This document shows positions 25,721 through 33,017 of a stretch of DNA of 64,000 nt, in pieces; positions within the stretch are counted from its first letter, which is position 1; each line of letters begins with the position of its first letter. The stretch is taken from positions 62,001-126,000 of the forward strand of contig CAZPMT010000001.1 in the NCBI GenBank assembly GCA_964587655.1. Reading direction: 5' to 3'. The position numbers and the translations under genes are program-made. The notes below the pieces were generated by a model, which was not told where the DNA came from, did no database searches, and worked only from the letters and a program-made list of their open reading frames with translations. The stretch is from CAZPMT01 sp964587655. Its GTDB lineage: Bacteria; Hydrogenedentota; Hydrogenedentia; Hydrogenedentales; SLHB01.

Positions 25721-28198
25721 ATGTATCGAATTGCATCTTTTGTGTTTCTGATGGTTCTTTTGCTGGTTTCGAGTGGCTTTGCCTTGACGGGCTTCGGAGA
25801 TTCTGCTGTCGGTCCGCTGGAAACCGTGGCCCCCGGCGTTGTCCGGGTTGGAAGTGAATCCGCCCAATGCCGCAGCCGGTGAGCAGGTGACCATAACGTT
25901 TTCCGTGGCGGAAGAGCTCCTCGCGGACCCCGTGGTGACGGTGAACGGCAACGCGGCAGTATTCGTCAGCGAGGCGAAGAACGGCAACTACACCTACGAA
26001 TACACGGTGGAGGAGAGCGACTCCTTCGGGATAGCGGAGGTGGCGATCCGTTGTTCTGATTTGTTGGGCAATGTGGCCGTACTGAGCAGCAGCACGATGC
26101 TGGAGGTTATTGCCGCGACACCCACGGCGCCGTGGTGGATGGTATCCGTGGCGCTGCTGGTGCTGGGAGTGTGCGCGCTGCGTGCGCGCAGGACGCGCCG
26201 CAACAACGCGGTCCGTGTCTTGCTCCTCGGACTGATCTTTTGCCTTGCAAGTTCCGTGGCCTTCGCGCAATCGCCGGTGGTATCGAATGTGACCTTCACG
26301 CAAGGCCCGAACGGGCCGAGCGGCACGCAGGTGGACATTTATTACGATCTCGCCGCGCCCAACGGCCCGTGCGCGATTATGCTGTCGCTGTCCAAGGATG
26401 GCGGCACGGACGGGTTCATTCATCCTATGACCCATTACACGGGCGACATCGCGGACGTGACGACCGGCACGGCCCGTCACATCGTGTGGGACATCGCCGC
26501 GGACTATCCGAACGAAGATATCCCGCAGGCCCGCATCCGCGTGACGGCGGACGATGAGATTGTGCAGCACACGCTCACGTACACGGCGGGCGCGGGCGGT
26601 TCGATCAGCGGCACGACACCGCAAACGGTAGTCCACGGCGCGGACGGCGCCTCGGTGACGGCCGTGGCCGACCCCCACTACCATTTCGTGCAATGGAGCG
26701 ACGGGGTGCTCACGGCCACGCGGCAGGAAACTAGCGTGGTGGCCGACAACAGCATCACGGCCACGTTTGCCATCGACACGTACACAATCACTACGGTGGT
26801 AAACGGGAGCGGAACGTGTACGGCGAGTCCCAATCCGGTTGACCACGGCTCTACGAGCGATATCACGGTAACCCCGGCGGCCAACTGGCATGTGGTGAGC
26901 GTGGTGGACAGCGTGGATGGATCCAAGTCCGGCTCTTACACAACATCGGCGGTGACCAGCGCCCGGACGGTGACGGCCACGTTTGCGATCGACACGTACA
27001 CCATCACTACGGTGGTAGATGGGAGCGGTACGTGTACGGCAAGTCCGAATCCGGTGGACCACGGCTCTACGAGCGATATCACGGTCACCCCGGCCTCCAA
27101 CTGGCACGTGGTGAGCGTGGTGGACACCGTGGACGGTTCCAAGTCCGGCTCTTACACAACATCGGCGGTGACCAGCGCCCGGACGGTGACGGCCACCTTT
27201 GCCGCCAATCTTGTCGAGATGATCTCCGTGCCCGCGGGGACCTTCGATATGGGGCGGACCTCGGCGGGCGATGACGCGACATATGGCGGGCCCGATGAAC
27301 TGCCAGTGCATTCGGTGACACTGGGTGCGTACCAGATTGGCAAAGGCGAAGTGACGAACAAGCAGTATTGCGACGTGCTGAACTGGGCGTTGGCGCAAGG
27401 GTACCTGAAGACCTCGGGCGGGGCGGCGTGGGCCGGCACGGGCGATATCTATGCGGGCGGCAACTTGCAGATCATCGTTTCGATAACGTCAACTGACTGC
27501 AACATCCAATACTCGGGCGGGGTGTTTTCGTCCAAGACGCGGACGGGGCTCCCTGGCACGACGAGCTATTCGATGGATACGCATCCGGTGGTGCAGGTGT
27601 CGTGGTATGGTTCGGTGGCGTTCTGCAACTGGCTCAGCCAGATGGAGGGTCTGACGTCGTGCTACGACATGACAACGGGGAATTGGCCGTTGACGACGGC
27701 TCCTCCGACGCCGGGCGGATATCGCTTGCCTACGGAGGCGGAGTGGGAACGGGCTGCGGCGTGGGACGGTAGCAAGCATTGGATTTACGGATTTACCAGC
27801 GACACCCTGACGGGCAAGAATCGCGCGAACTATTACGACGCGCCGTCTTATGTGAACCCGTTGGGTTTAACGGCATATCCATATACGTCTCCTGATGCGT
27901 GGTTTGATGGCGTAAACGTGAGTCCCAACGGTAGCGTGACGACGGTGAACAGCGAGGCCCAGTGGGCTGTTTTGACATGAGCGGGAACGTTTGGGAATGG
28001 TGCCACGACTGGTATTTGAGCACGTACTACTCCGGCGGCACGATGACGAACCCAACGGGTCCTGCTACAGGCTCGGCCCGCGTCTTTCGGGGCGGTGGCT
28101 GGAGCTTCGGCTTCGACTACTGTCGTTCTGCGGATCGCTTTAGCTTCGCCCCGTCGTTTTCGATCAGCTATATCGGTTTCCGCCTTGCCAGGTCTTAG
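25721..28198 (+). pseudogene. Broken surface protein: Ig-like segment, internal sorting-like cassette, InlB repeats and SUMF1 domain, two frameshifts
   Basis: ATG 25721 has GGAGGGG upstream and starts a signal peptide (MYRIASFVFLMVLLLVSSGF). This frame stops at 25882, but removing one C from the run at 25830-25834 joins it to the long frame (APALSGLEVNPPNAAAGEQV). An Ig-like region follows, then TAPWWMVSVALLVLGVCALR plus an Arg cluster (26118-26208). A second signal-peptide-like stretch comes next (VRVLLLGLIFCLASSVAFAQ), then an InlB B-repeat-like domain, two near-identical 72-aa repeats and a SUMF1 domain from VEMISVPAGTFDMG. The frame breaks again at the CCC at 27958-27960; adding one C restores APVGCFDMSGNVWEW and the domain end GFRLARS. 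It may be two genes fused by loss of a stop. Confidence 0.75.
26778..27203 (+). repeat. Two tandem 216-bp coding repeats
   Basis: Units begin at 26778 and 26994 and differ at few positions. Each encodes 72 residues (TYTITTVV.GSGTCTASPNPV through ARTVTATFA), an InlB B-repeat-like module. High DNA identity points to recent duplication and makes copy number prone to change. Confidence 0.85.
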
Positions 28199-28260
28199 AG
28201 CTTGTCTGCTTTACCGCTTTACCGCTTGAAAGGCTGTTTGAAGATAACGGATAGCGAAGT

Positions 28261-28319
28261 GTAGCGAAAGGCCCAGGGGCAGCGCCGAAGGCAAGGCTGC
28301 CCAGGGGCCTGTAGCGAAA
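28261..28319 (+). repeat. Small compound repeat
   Basis: GTAGCGAAA occurs at 28261-28269 and 28311-28319, and GCCCAGGGGC at 28271-28280 and 28299-28308. The outer parts also pair (AGGCCC with GGGCCT, GGCAGC with GCTGCC), so a hairpin with an internal loop can form downstream of the SUMF1 gene. Confidence 0.5.
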
Positions 28320-28469
28320 CGGAGCGGACCTCTGCGTGTTTTTCCGTGAGCGAAGGAATAGACCACGCGAAGGCGCGGAGATCACGGCGAAAGTAGCATG
28401 TGTGTCAAGCAGGAATCCACTCGAAATTCGAGCACTTGATATCATCGCCTGGCGGGGGTAGACTGGGGT

Positions 28470-28703
28470 ATGCACTTCGAAGTCGTTGGGCAGATCGAGG
28501 ATATCGAGGTCATCGCGGTTGGTGGACGCATTCGCGATATTATGCGGATCCGCGGCCAGTTTGGCGAGGGCCGGTGGCGCAAGGTTAAGGGCATCGCCTA
28601 CGTGCGCATTGCCAATGGCGAAATGCGAAGAGCGGAAGTGCATTGGTATGAGGCCCACGGAATCGGCCGCAGAAAGATGAAGATCAAACGCTTTGTGAGG
28701 TAA
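28470..28703 (+). CDS. Small conserved protein of unknown function (first of a pair)
   Basis: A 77-aa basic protein: FEVVGQIEDIEVIAVGGRIR, then RGRWRKVKGIAYVRI-like EGRWRKVKGIAYVRIANGE and the C-terminal WYEAHGIGRRKMKIKRF. It is followed after 4 bp by a second small gene. Pairs of this type, one basic and one acidic partner, recur in environmental bacteria and could be a toxin-antitoxin-like or regulatory unit, but no function is established. The coding character is supported by the clean start, the tight spacing and protein-like composition. Confidence 0.65.
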   Translation: MHFEVVGQIEDIEVIAVGGRIRDIMRIRGQFGEGRWRKVKGIAYVRIANGEMRRAEVHWYEAHGIGRRKMKIKRFVR

Positions 28704-28707
28704 CGAC

Positions 28708-28950
28708 ATGACGGTTGCAATCCATGAACCGCAGTACGCGGTTTGCGTGCGGAATGACGAGTGTGAGGATCTGGAAGTCCGAAAGATCTACCTGATTCTA
28801 CCGGACAAGCGCGCCGCTCGGGATGGGTACATTCGAGTGGTGGACGAGTCCGGCGAAGACTACCTCTATCCGGAGTCGTACTTCGTCTCGATTAGACTTC
28901 CTAAGCGGGCACAACAGGGCGTCGCCGCGTCTGCGCAAGCAGCCCTATAG
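28708..28950 (+). CDS. Small conserved protein of unknown function (second of a pair)
   Basis: An 80-aa protein with EDLEVRKIYLILPDKRAARD and the compact motif YIRVVDESGEDYLYPESYFV. The start has GAGGTAACGAC before it and sits 4 bp after the previous gene, so both are cotranscribed. The family is not one I can name. The last dozen residues are Ala/Gln-rich and may be a recent extension into a repeat-containing spacer. Confidence 0.65.
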   Translation: MTVAIHEPQYAVCVRNDECEDLEVRKIYLILPDKRAARDGYIRVVDESGEDYLYPESYFVSIRLPKRAQQGVAASAQAAL

Positions 28951-29329
28951 AACCGCTTCCTATCACCTTCGGCGTCTACGTGCGACTGTGTTCGAGAGAA
29001 GAGACCCACACGGAGGCACGGAGATCACGGAGAAAGCAGCCGTGCGGTTACGGCGGGTTCCGCCTTTTCAGGTAATCACCGCTTGGCTGTCTTATCGCTT
29101 TACCGCTCGCAATGACAGAACTCGAATGATAAATCTCTGCGCACTTCCGCGTTCTCCGCGCCTCTGCGTTGGGTTGTTCTCAATGATAGGACGGGATTTT
29201 GCAGGTTCGGATATTTACGTTGCCCTTTTCGCCGCGCCTGGGCGGGGCTCTCCGTGTCTTTGTGTCTCCGTGTGAGAAAGAGTAGTCTCACACAAAGACA
29301 CGAAGACGCAAAGGCTATGGAGGATTTCC
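28951..29329. other. Intergenic repeat-like spacer, no gene
   Basis: The 379 bp hold word-like sequences (ggaggcacggagatcacgga, ctccgtgtctttgtgtctcc, cacaaagacacgaagacgca) and the first 48-bp copy of a direct repeat (29199-29246). Open frames here have no ribosome binding sites and resemble translated repeats. The promoter for hicB is presumably at its end but was not identified. Confidence 0.6.
29199..29246 (+). repeat. 48-bp direct repeat, left copy flanking hicBA
   Basis: The segment ttgcaggttcggatatttac to ggcggg recurs at 29806-29853 with four differences. The copies bracket the hicB/hicA locus in the same orientation. Confidence 0.75.
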
Positions 29330-29569
29330 ATGAAGTTTTACAGTTTTGAGATCGTGATAGAGAAGGAACCGGAAGACGCGGGTTATCTTGCGTATAGTCC
29401 GACGCTACCCGGTTGTTTCAGCAATGGACTTACCATCGAAGAGGCGAAGCGGAACATCCGTGAAGCGGTTCAACAGCACGTGGCGAGTCTGCGAGCACAT
29501 GGGCAAGTTATCGGGCAGCAAGAACGGCTCGTGCACGTGGAGGAACTGACGGTTGGAGTACCGGATTGA
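29330..29569 (+). CDS. hicB: HicB-type antitoxin
   Basis: A 79-aa protein with the HicB RNase-H-like core: FEIVIEKEPEDAGYLAYSPT, LPGCFSNGLTIEEAKRNIREAV. It lacks a clear C-terminal DNA-binding helix, as in short HicB proteins. The start has GGAGG six bases upstream. It normally binds and blocks the HicA mRNA interferase, whose gene starts 5 bp downstream but is interrupted by a stop codon. Confidence 0.85.
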   Translation: MKFYSFEIVIEKEPEDAGYLAYSPTLPGCFSNGLTIEEAKRNIREAVQQHVASLRAHGQVIGQQERLVHVEELTVGVPD

Positions 29570-29574
29570 GCCGG

Positions 29575-29793
29575 ATGCCTCAGATAACGGCGCAGGAGTT
29601 GGTGCGGTTCTTACGGGGATAAGGGTTTGCCGATGATCGTCAATCCGGGGGTCATCTCACGCTTTGGCATGAGGTGAACAAGGTCTCCGTGACCGTTCCC
29701 ATTCACGCGGGATGCGACCTTGGGCGCGGCTTGGCCGCGCGCATCTTGAAAGACGCCGGTTTCAGCGTGGACTACTATCTACGGCTCAGATGA
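29575..29793 (+). pseudogene. hicA: HicA-type toxin gene interrupted by an in-frame TAA
   Basis: The frame from ATG 29575 reads MPQITAQELVRFLRG, then TAA (29620-29622), then GFADDRQSGGHLTLWH and continues to a natural TGA at 29793. The sequence matches HicA (double-stranded RNA-binding fold with the catalytic histidine in the G-[SG]-H motif). The interrupted codon is normally Lys or Gln between two glycines, so a single base change (for example CAA or AAA to TAA) explains it. The toxin should be inactive, leaving hicB as an orphan antitoxin. Confidence 0.8.
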
Positions 29794-29805
29794 CAGGATG
29801 ACTCC

Positions 29806-29853
29806 TTGCAGGTTCGGATATTCACGTTGTCTTTTTCGCCGCGCCTCGGCGGG
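29806..29853 (+). repeat. 48-bp direct repeat, right copy flanking hicBA
   Basis: This is the second copy of the segment at 29199-29246, starting 13 bp after the hicA stop. Spacing between copies is 607 bp start to start. Confidence 0.75.
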
Positions 29854-30001
29854 TCCGATGACGAGCCGCTTCGCGTCCTTCTCGCGGACAAGGTACGCCA
29901 ACTCGGGGTATTGACTTAAGCGCGAAATCACACTAGACTTGGCGTGTGCCTTTTCGCGTGCGATTACCAATCGTGGCAAGGTGTACTCAGGAGGGAAAAC
30001 G

Positions 30002-31168
30002 ATGGCCAAGAAGAAAGTCAATGTCGCCTTGATCGGCGCGCAATTCATGGGCAAGGCCCACAGCAACGCGTGGCGCAAGGTTGGTATGTTTTTCGATCTG
30101 CCGGTCGAGCCGGTAATGAAGGTGCTGTGCGGCAAATTCCGGGAGGAACTCGCGGTCGCGGAACGTTACGGGTGGCAGGAAACGAGTCTCGATTGGGAAC
30201 AGGTCGTGAATAGTCCCGACATCGACATCGTCGATATCTGCACGCCGAATTTTCTTCATCCCCCGATCGCCCTGGCCGCCGCGAGGGCGGGCAAGCACGT
30301 TATGTGCGAGAAGCCGCTGGCCAACTCGCTGAAAGAGGCCGAGGAGATGCTGAAGGCGGTAAAAAAGGCGGGCGTAAAGCATATGTGCGGGTTCTCGTAT
30401 CGCTTCGCGCCGGCGGTGGCCACGATCAAGAAGATGGTGGCCGGGGGCGAACTTGGACACATCTTTCATATCCGCGCCGCTTATCAACAGGACTGGATTG
30501 TGGACCCGAACTTTCCGATGGTGTGGCGTCTGAAGAAGAAGCACACGGGATCGGGCGCGCTAGGCGACATCGGCGCGCACATCGTCGACCTCTGCCAGTA
30601 TCTCGTGGGCGACGTGAGCGAGGTCTGCGGCACGATGGAGACGTTCATCAAGAAGCGTTTCGTATCCGAGTCGGACACGGGCATCTCCGGGAAGAGCGGC
30701 GAGAAGCGCACGGGCAAGATGGACGACGTCGACGTCGACGACGCGGTGGTCTTCATCGCGCACATCAAGGGCGCGAACACCTTGGCCACGTTTGAGGCCA
30801 CGCGGTTCGCGACGGGCCGCCGCAATCACAACTGCATCGAGATCTACGGCAGTGAAGGCGCCGTGTTGTGGAACCAGGAAGACATGAACTTCTTCCAGTA
30901 CTTCAACCGGAACGACCCGGGGCACGTGCAGGGGTTCCGCCGCGTGCACGCCACGGATCCGGGCCATCCGTACATGAAGGCCTGGTGGCCCGCGGGTCAC
31001 ATCATCGGCTACGAGCATCTGTTCGTGCATGAGGTGTATGATTTCCTCAACAACCTTGGAAGGAAGAGCGCGCCGTACTCGACGTTCGATGATGCGGTGA
31101 AATGCCAGCGTGTCCTGGCGGCCGTCGAGAAAGCAGCGGCCACGCGGAGATGGACAAAGGTAAGATAG
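30002..31168 (+). CDS. Gfo/Idh/MocA family oxidoreductase
   Basis: A 388-aa NAD(P)-dependent dehydrogenase. The Rossmann N-terminus KVNVALIGAQFMGKAHSNAW carries the dinucleotide-binding loop, CTPNFLHPPIALAAARAGKH leads to the catalytic motif CEKPLA, and the C-terminal sheet contains ALGDIGAHIVDLCQYLVGDV with the active-site Asp/His. It probably oxidises or epimerises a sugar or inositol. ATG 30002 has GGAGGG upstream and starts the fold. It sits 32 bp before a sugar-phosphate isomerase gene, a common catabolic pairing. Confidence 0.9.
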   Translation: MAKKKVNVALIGAQFMGKAHSNAWRKVGMFFDLPVEPVMKVLCGKFREELAVAERYGWQETSLDWEQVVNSPDIDIVDICTPNFLHPPIALAAARAGKHVMCEKPLANSLKEAEEMLKAVKKAGVKHMCGFSYRFAPAVATIKKMVAGGELGHIFHIRAAYQQDWIVDPNFPMVWRLKKKHTGSGALGDIGAHIVDLCQYLVGDVSEVCGTMETFIKKRFVSESDTGISGKSGEKRTGKMDDVDVDDAVVFIAHIKGANTLATFEATRFATGRRNHNCIEIYGSEGAVLWNQEDMNFFQYFNRNDPGHVQGFRRVHATDPGHPYMKAWWPAGHIIGYEHLFVHEVYDFLNNLGRKSAPYSTFDDAVKCQRVLAAVEKAAATRRWTKVR

Positions 31169-31200
31169 TGCGCAGTGCGCAGCGCGAAGGAGGAGAAACG

Positions 31201-32163
31201 ATGAAGCTCGGTTGTCTGACCGCAATGTTCAGCGCGAAGTCGCTGCAAGAAACCCTTGATATCCTGCGTCCGTTCGGATTGCAGGCCATTGAAGTCGGGG
31301 TCGGCAATTACCCCGGTTCAGCGCATGTGCCGGTGAAGGAGTTGCTGGCGTCGGCCGCAAAGCGCAAGGAGTTCAAGGCGGTGCTCGACGGCGAGGGCCT
31401 CGAGATCAGCGCGCTGAGCTGCCACGGCAACTGCCTGCATCCCGACAAGGCGTTCGCACGGCGCAACATCGCCGTTCAAACCGACGCGATCCGCCTCGCC
31501 GAGAAGCTGGGGATCAAGGTCGTGATCGACTTCTCCGGATGCCCCGGTTCGGACGAGAGATCGACGAAACCCAACTGGGTCACGTGCCCGTGGCCGCCGG
31601 ATTACTTCGATATCCTGAACTGGCAATGGGAAAAGAAGGTCATCCCGTACTGGACGAAACAGGCGAAGTTCGCCGAGAACCACGGCGTCAAGGTCGCGTT
31701 CGAGATGCACCCGGGGTTCGTTGTCTACAACACCGAGACGATGCTCAAGCTGCGCGACGCCTGCGGCAAAAACCTCGGCGCGAACTTCGATCCGAGCCAT
31801 CTGTTCTGGCAGGGCATGGAGCCGATCGCATGCGTGCGCAAGCTCGGCAAGGCGATCTTCCACGTCCACGCCAAAGACTCGAAGGTCGATCCGTTCAACA
31901 CCGCCGTCAACGGCGTCCTCGACACCAAACATTACGGCGACGAGATCAACCGGTCCTGGATCTTCCGCACCTGCGGTTACGGCCACGGCATGGAATGGTG
32001 GAAGGACTTCGTCTCCACGCTGCGCATGGTCGGCTACGACGGCGTACTCAGCATCGAGCACGAGGACAGCCTCATGTCCAGCATGGAAGGCCTCACGAAG
32101 GCGGTCGAGTTCTTCAAACAGGTGTTGATCTTCGAAAAGCCCGGCGCCATAACCTGGGCATAG
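31201..32163 (+). CDS. Sugar phosphate isomerase/epimerase (xylose-isomerase-like TIM barrel)
   Basis: A 320-aa TIM-barrel protein. Metal-binding positions are seen in FEMHPGFVVYN, FDPSHLFWQGMEP, FHVHAKDSKVD and LSIEHEDSLM, as in AP-endonuclease-2/IolE-type isomerases. It begins MKLGCLTAMFSAKSLQETLD, with AGGAGGAGAAACG before the ATG. It probably acts on the product of the Gfo/Idh enzyme next to it. The exact sugar is unknown. Confidence 0.88.
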   Translation: MKLGCLTAMFSAKSLQETLDILRPFGLQAIEVGVGNYPGSAHVPVKELLASAAKRKEFKAVLDGEGLEISALSCHGNCLHPDKAFARRNIAVQTDAIRLAEKLGIKVVIDFSGCPGSDERSTKPNWVTCPWPPDYFDILNWQWEKKVIPYWTKQAKFAENHGVKVAFEMHPGFVVYNTETMLKLRDACGKNLGANFDPSHLFWQGMEPIACVRKLGKAIFHVHAKDSKVDPFNTAVNGVLDTKHYGDEINRSWIFRTCGYGHGMEWWKDFVSTLRMVGYDGVLSIEHEDSLMSSMEGLTKAVEFFKQVLIFEKPGAITWA

Positions 32164-32330
32164 GGCCGGCCTTTTCCTGTTTTAGGTTCTTTCTTTGTGC
32201 TCTTTGCGTTCTCTGTGGTTGAAATATCAGATTGACCACAAAGAACGCAGAGAACTCAAAGAAGACTTGGGATCGGCGGAGGCGGCTGGTCTTTCTTCAA
32301 TGCAGGGGGAAACTCTTCTCGTTTGTGTTC

Positions 32331-32359
32331 TTGGAATCTATGCGCCATTGGCGTATACT
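32331..32359 (+). promoter_or_regulatory. Promoter of the RelE/XRE toxin-antitoxin pair, predicted leaderless
   Basis: TTGGAA (32331-32336) and TATACT (32354-32359) are 17 bp apart. The ATG of the toxin gene begins only 6 bp after the -10 box, so the transcript should start at or next to the start codon. No Shine-Dalgarno is present. Confidence 0.65.
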
Positions 32360-32365
32360 TCCATC

Positions 32366-32680
32366 ATGGTGTTTATTGAGACATCGGTATTCACGAGTGA
32401 AATCAACAAGCTGTTGCCTGATGAGGAGTACAGACGCCTTCAGTCGGCGCTTATGCTGCGTCCGCACATGGGCGAGATCGTTAAGGGAAGCGGCGGTCTC
32501 CGGAAAATGCGTTGGAAGCTGCCCGCGGAAGGGAAGCGCGGCGGGCTGCGGCTCATTTACTACTGGACGCCTCCGGACACGATCTTCATGCTGCTTCCCT
32601 ATCGAAAGTCAGCACATGACGATCTTACGCCGCGGCAACTGAAGGCCCTGAAGGCCCTAATGAAGGAGTGGTTCTCATGA
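32366..32680 (+). CDS. RelE/HigB-type toxin
   Basis: A 104-aa protein with RelE superfamily features: MVFIETSVFTSEINKLLPDE, a basic core (GSGGLRKMRWKLPAEGKRGG), the strand RLIYYW and the C-terminal FMLLPYRKSAHDDLT. RelE/HigB toxins cut mRNA on the ribosome. The gene precedes the XRE gene and overlaps it by 4 nt (ATGA), the order seen in higBA and NadS-type pairs. Start 32366 is chosen from the promoter position and the fold start. Confidence 0.85.
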   Translation: MVFIETSVFTSEINKLLPDEEYRRLQSALMLRPHMGEIVKGSGGLRKMRWKLPAEGKRGGLRLIYYWTPPDTIFMLLPYRKSAHDDLTPRQLKALKALMKEWFS

Positions 32681-33000
32681 AAGACGCGGATTTTGCCAAA
32701 CTGGTATCGAGTATCAAGGAAGCGGGCGCTATCAAAGCGGGTGGCAGGCCCGCCCGCCGGGTTACGGAGATCCGTCCCGCGGACATCAAGATGGTCCGCG
32801 AGAATTTGCGCGTGTCGCAGACCGAGTTTGCAGGAATGATCGGGGTGAGCCCGCGCACGTTACAGAACTGGGAACAAGGCCGGCGCAAACCGGACGGGCC
32901 GGCGCAGGCGTTGCTCAAGGTCGCGGCTCGAGATCCCAAGGCAGTCCTTGCCGCATTGTACTTCCGGAGTAAGAAACAGCCGCCCATCTCTTCGCGCTGA
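32677..33000 (+). CDS. XRE-family antitoxin (HigA/NadS-like)
   Basis: A 107-aa protein with a helix-turn-helix (LRVSQTEFAGMIGVSPRTLQ, then NWEQGRRKPDGPAQALLKV) after a 40-residue basic N-terminal arm that may contact the toxin. It should neutralise the RelE-like protein and repress the promoter at 32331. Start 32677 overlaps the toxin stop. The gene converges on the DUF3857 genes 17 bp away. Confidence 0.85.
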   Translation: MKDADFAKLVSSIKEAGAIKAGGRPARRVTEIRPADIKMVRENLRVSQTEFAGMIGVSPRTLQNWEQGRRKPDGPAQALLKVAARDPKAVLAALYFRSKKQPPISSR

Positions 33001-33017
33001 AACGCGCTTGCGCCCCT

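Noticed and set aside
26778..27203. Tandem repeat as a mobile element.
   Set aside because: It stays in frame and encodes two copies of a known adhesion-type module, so domain duplication explains it.
25839..27980. A single intact 713-aa gene.
   Set aside because: It starts mid-domain without a signal peptide and ends before the SUMF1 C-terminal motifs, both of which are found in neighbouring frames one base away.
5913..29622. Possible stop-codon reassignment, because TAG and TAA interrupt coding frames at 5913 and 29620.
   Set aside because: Other genes in the window end normally at TAG, TAA and TGA with correct family lengths (for example fumC ends TGA, the GH28 neighbour ends TAG), so no code change is needed.
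29779..30135. A minus-strand protein with a tail like EARRKRQREYPNLQ.
   Set aside because: Similar text appears on the minus strand at 29100-29291 from the same 48-bp repeat, so it is translated repeat DNA rather than a gene.
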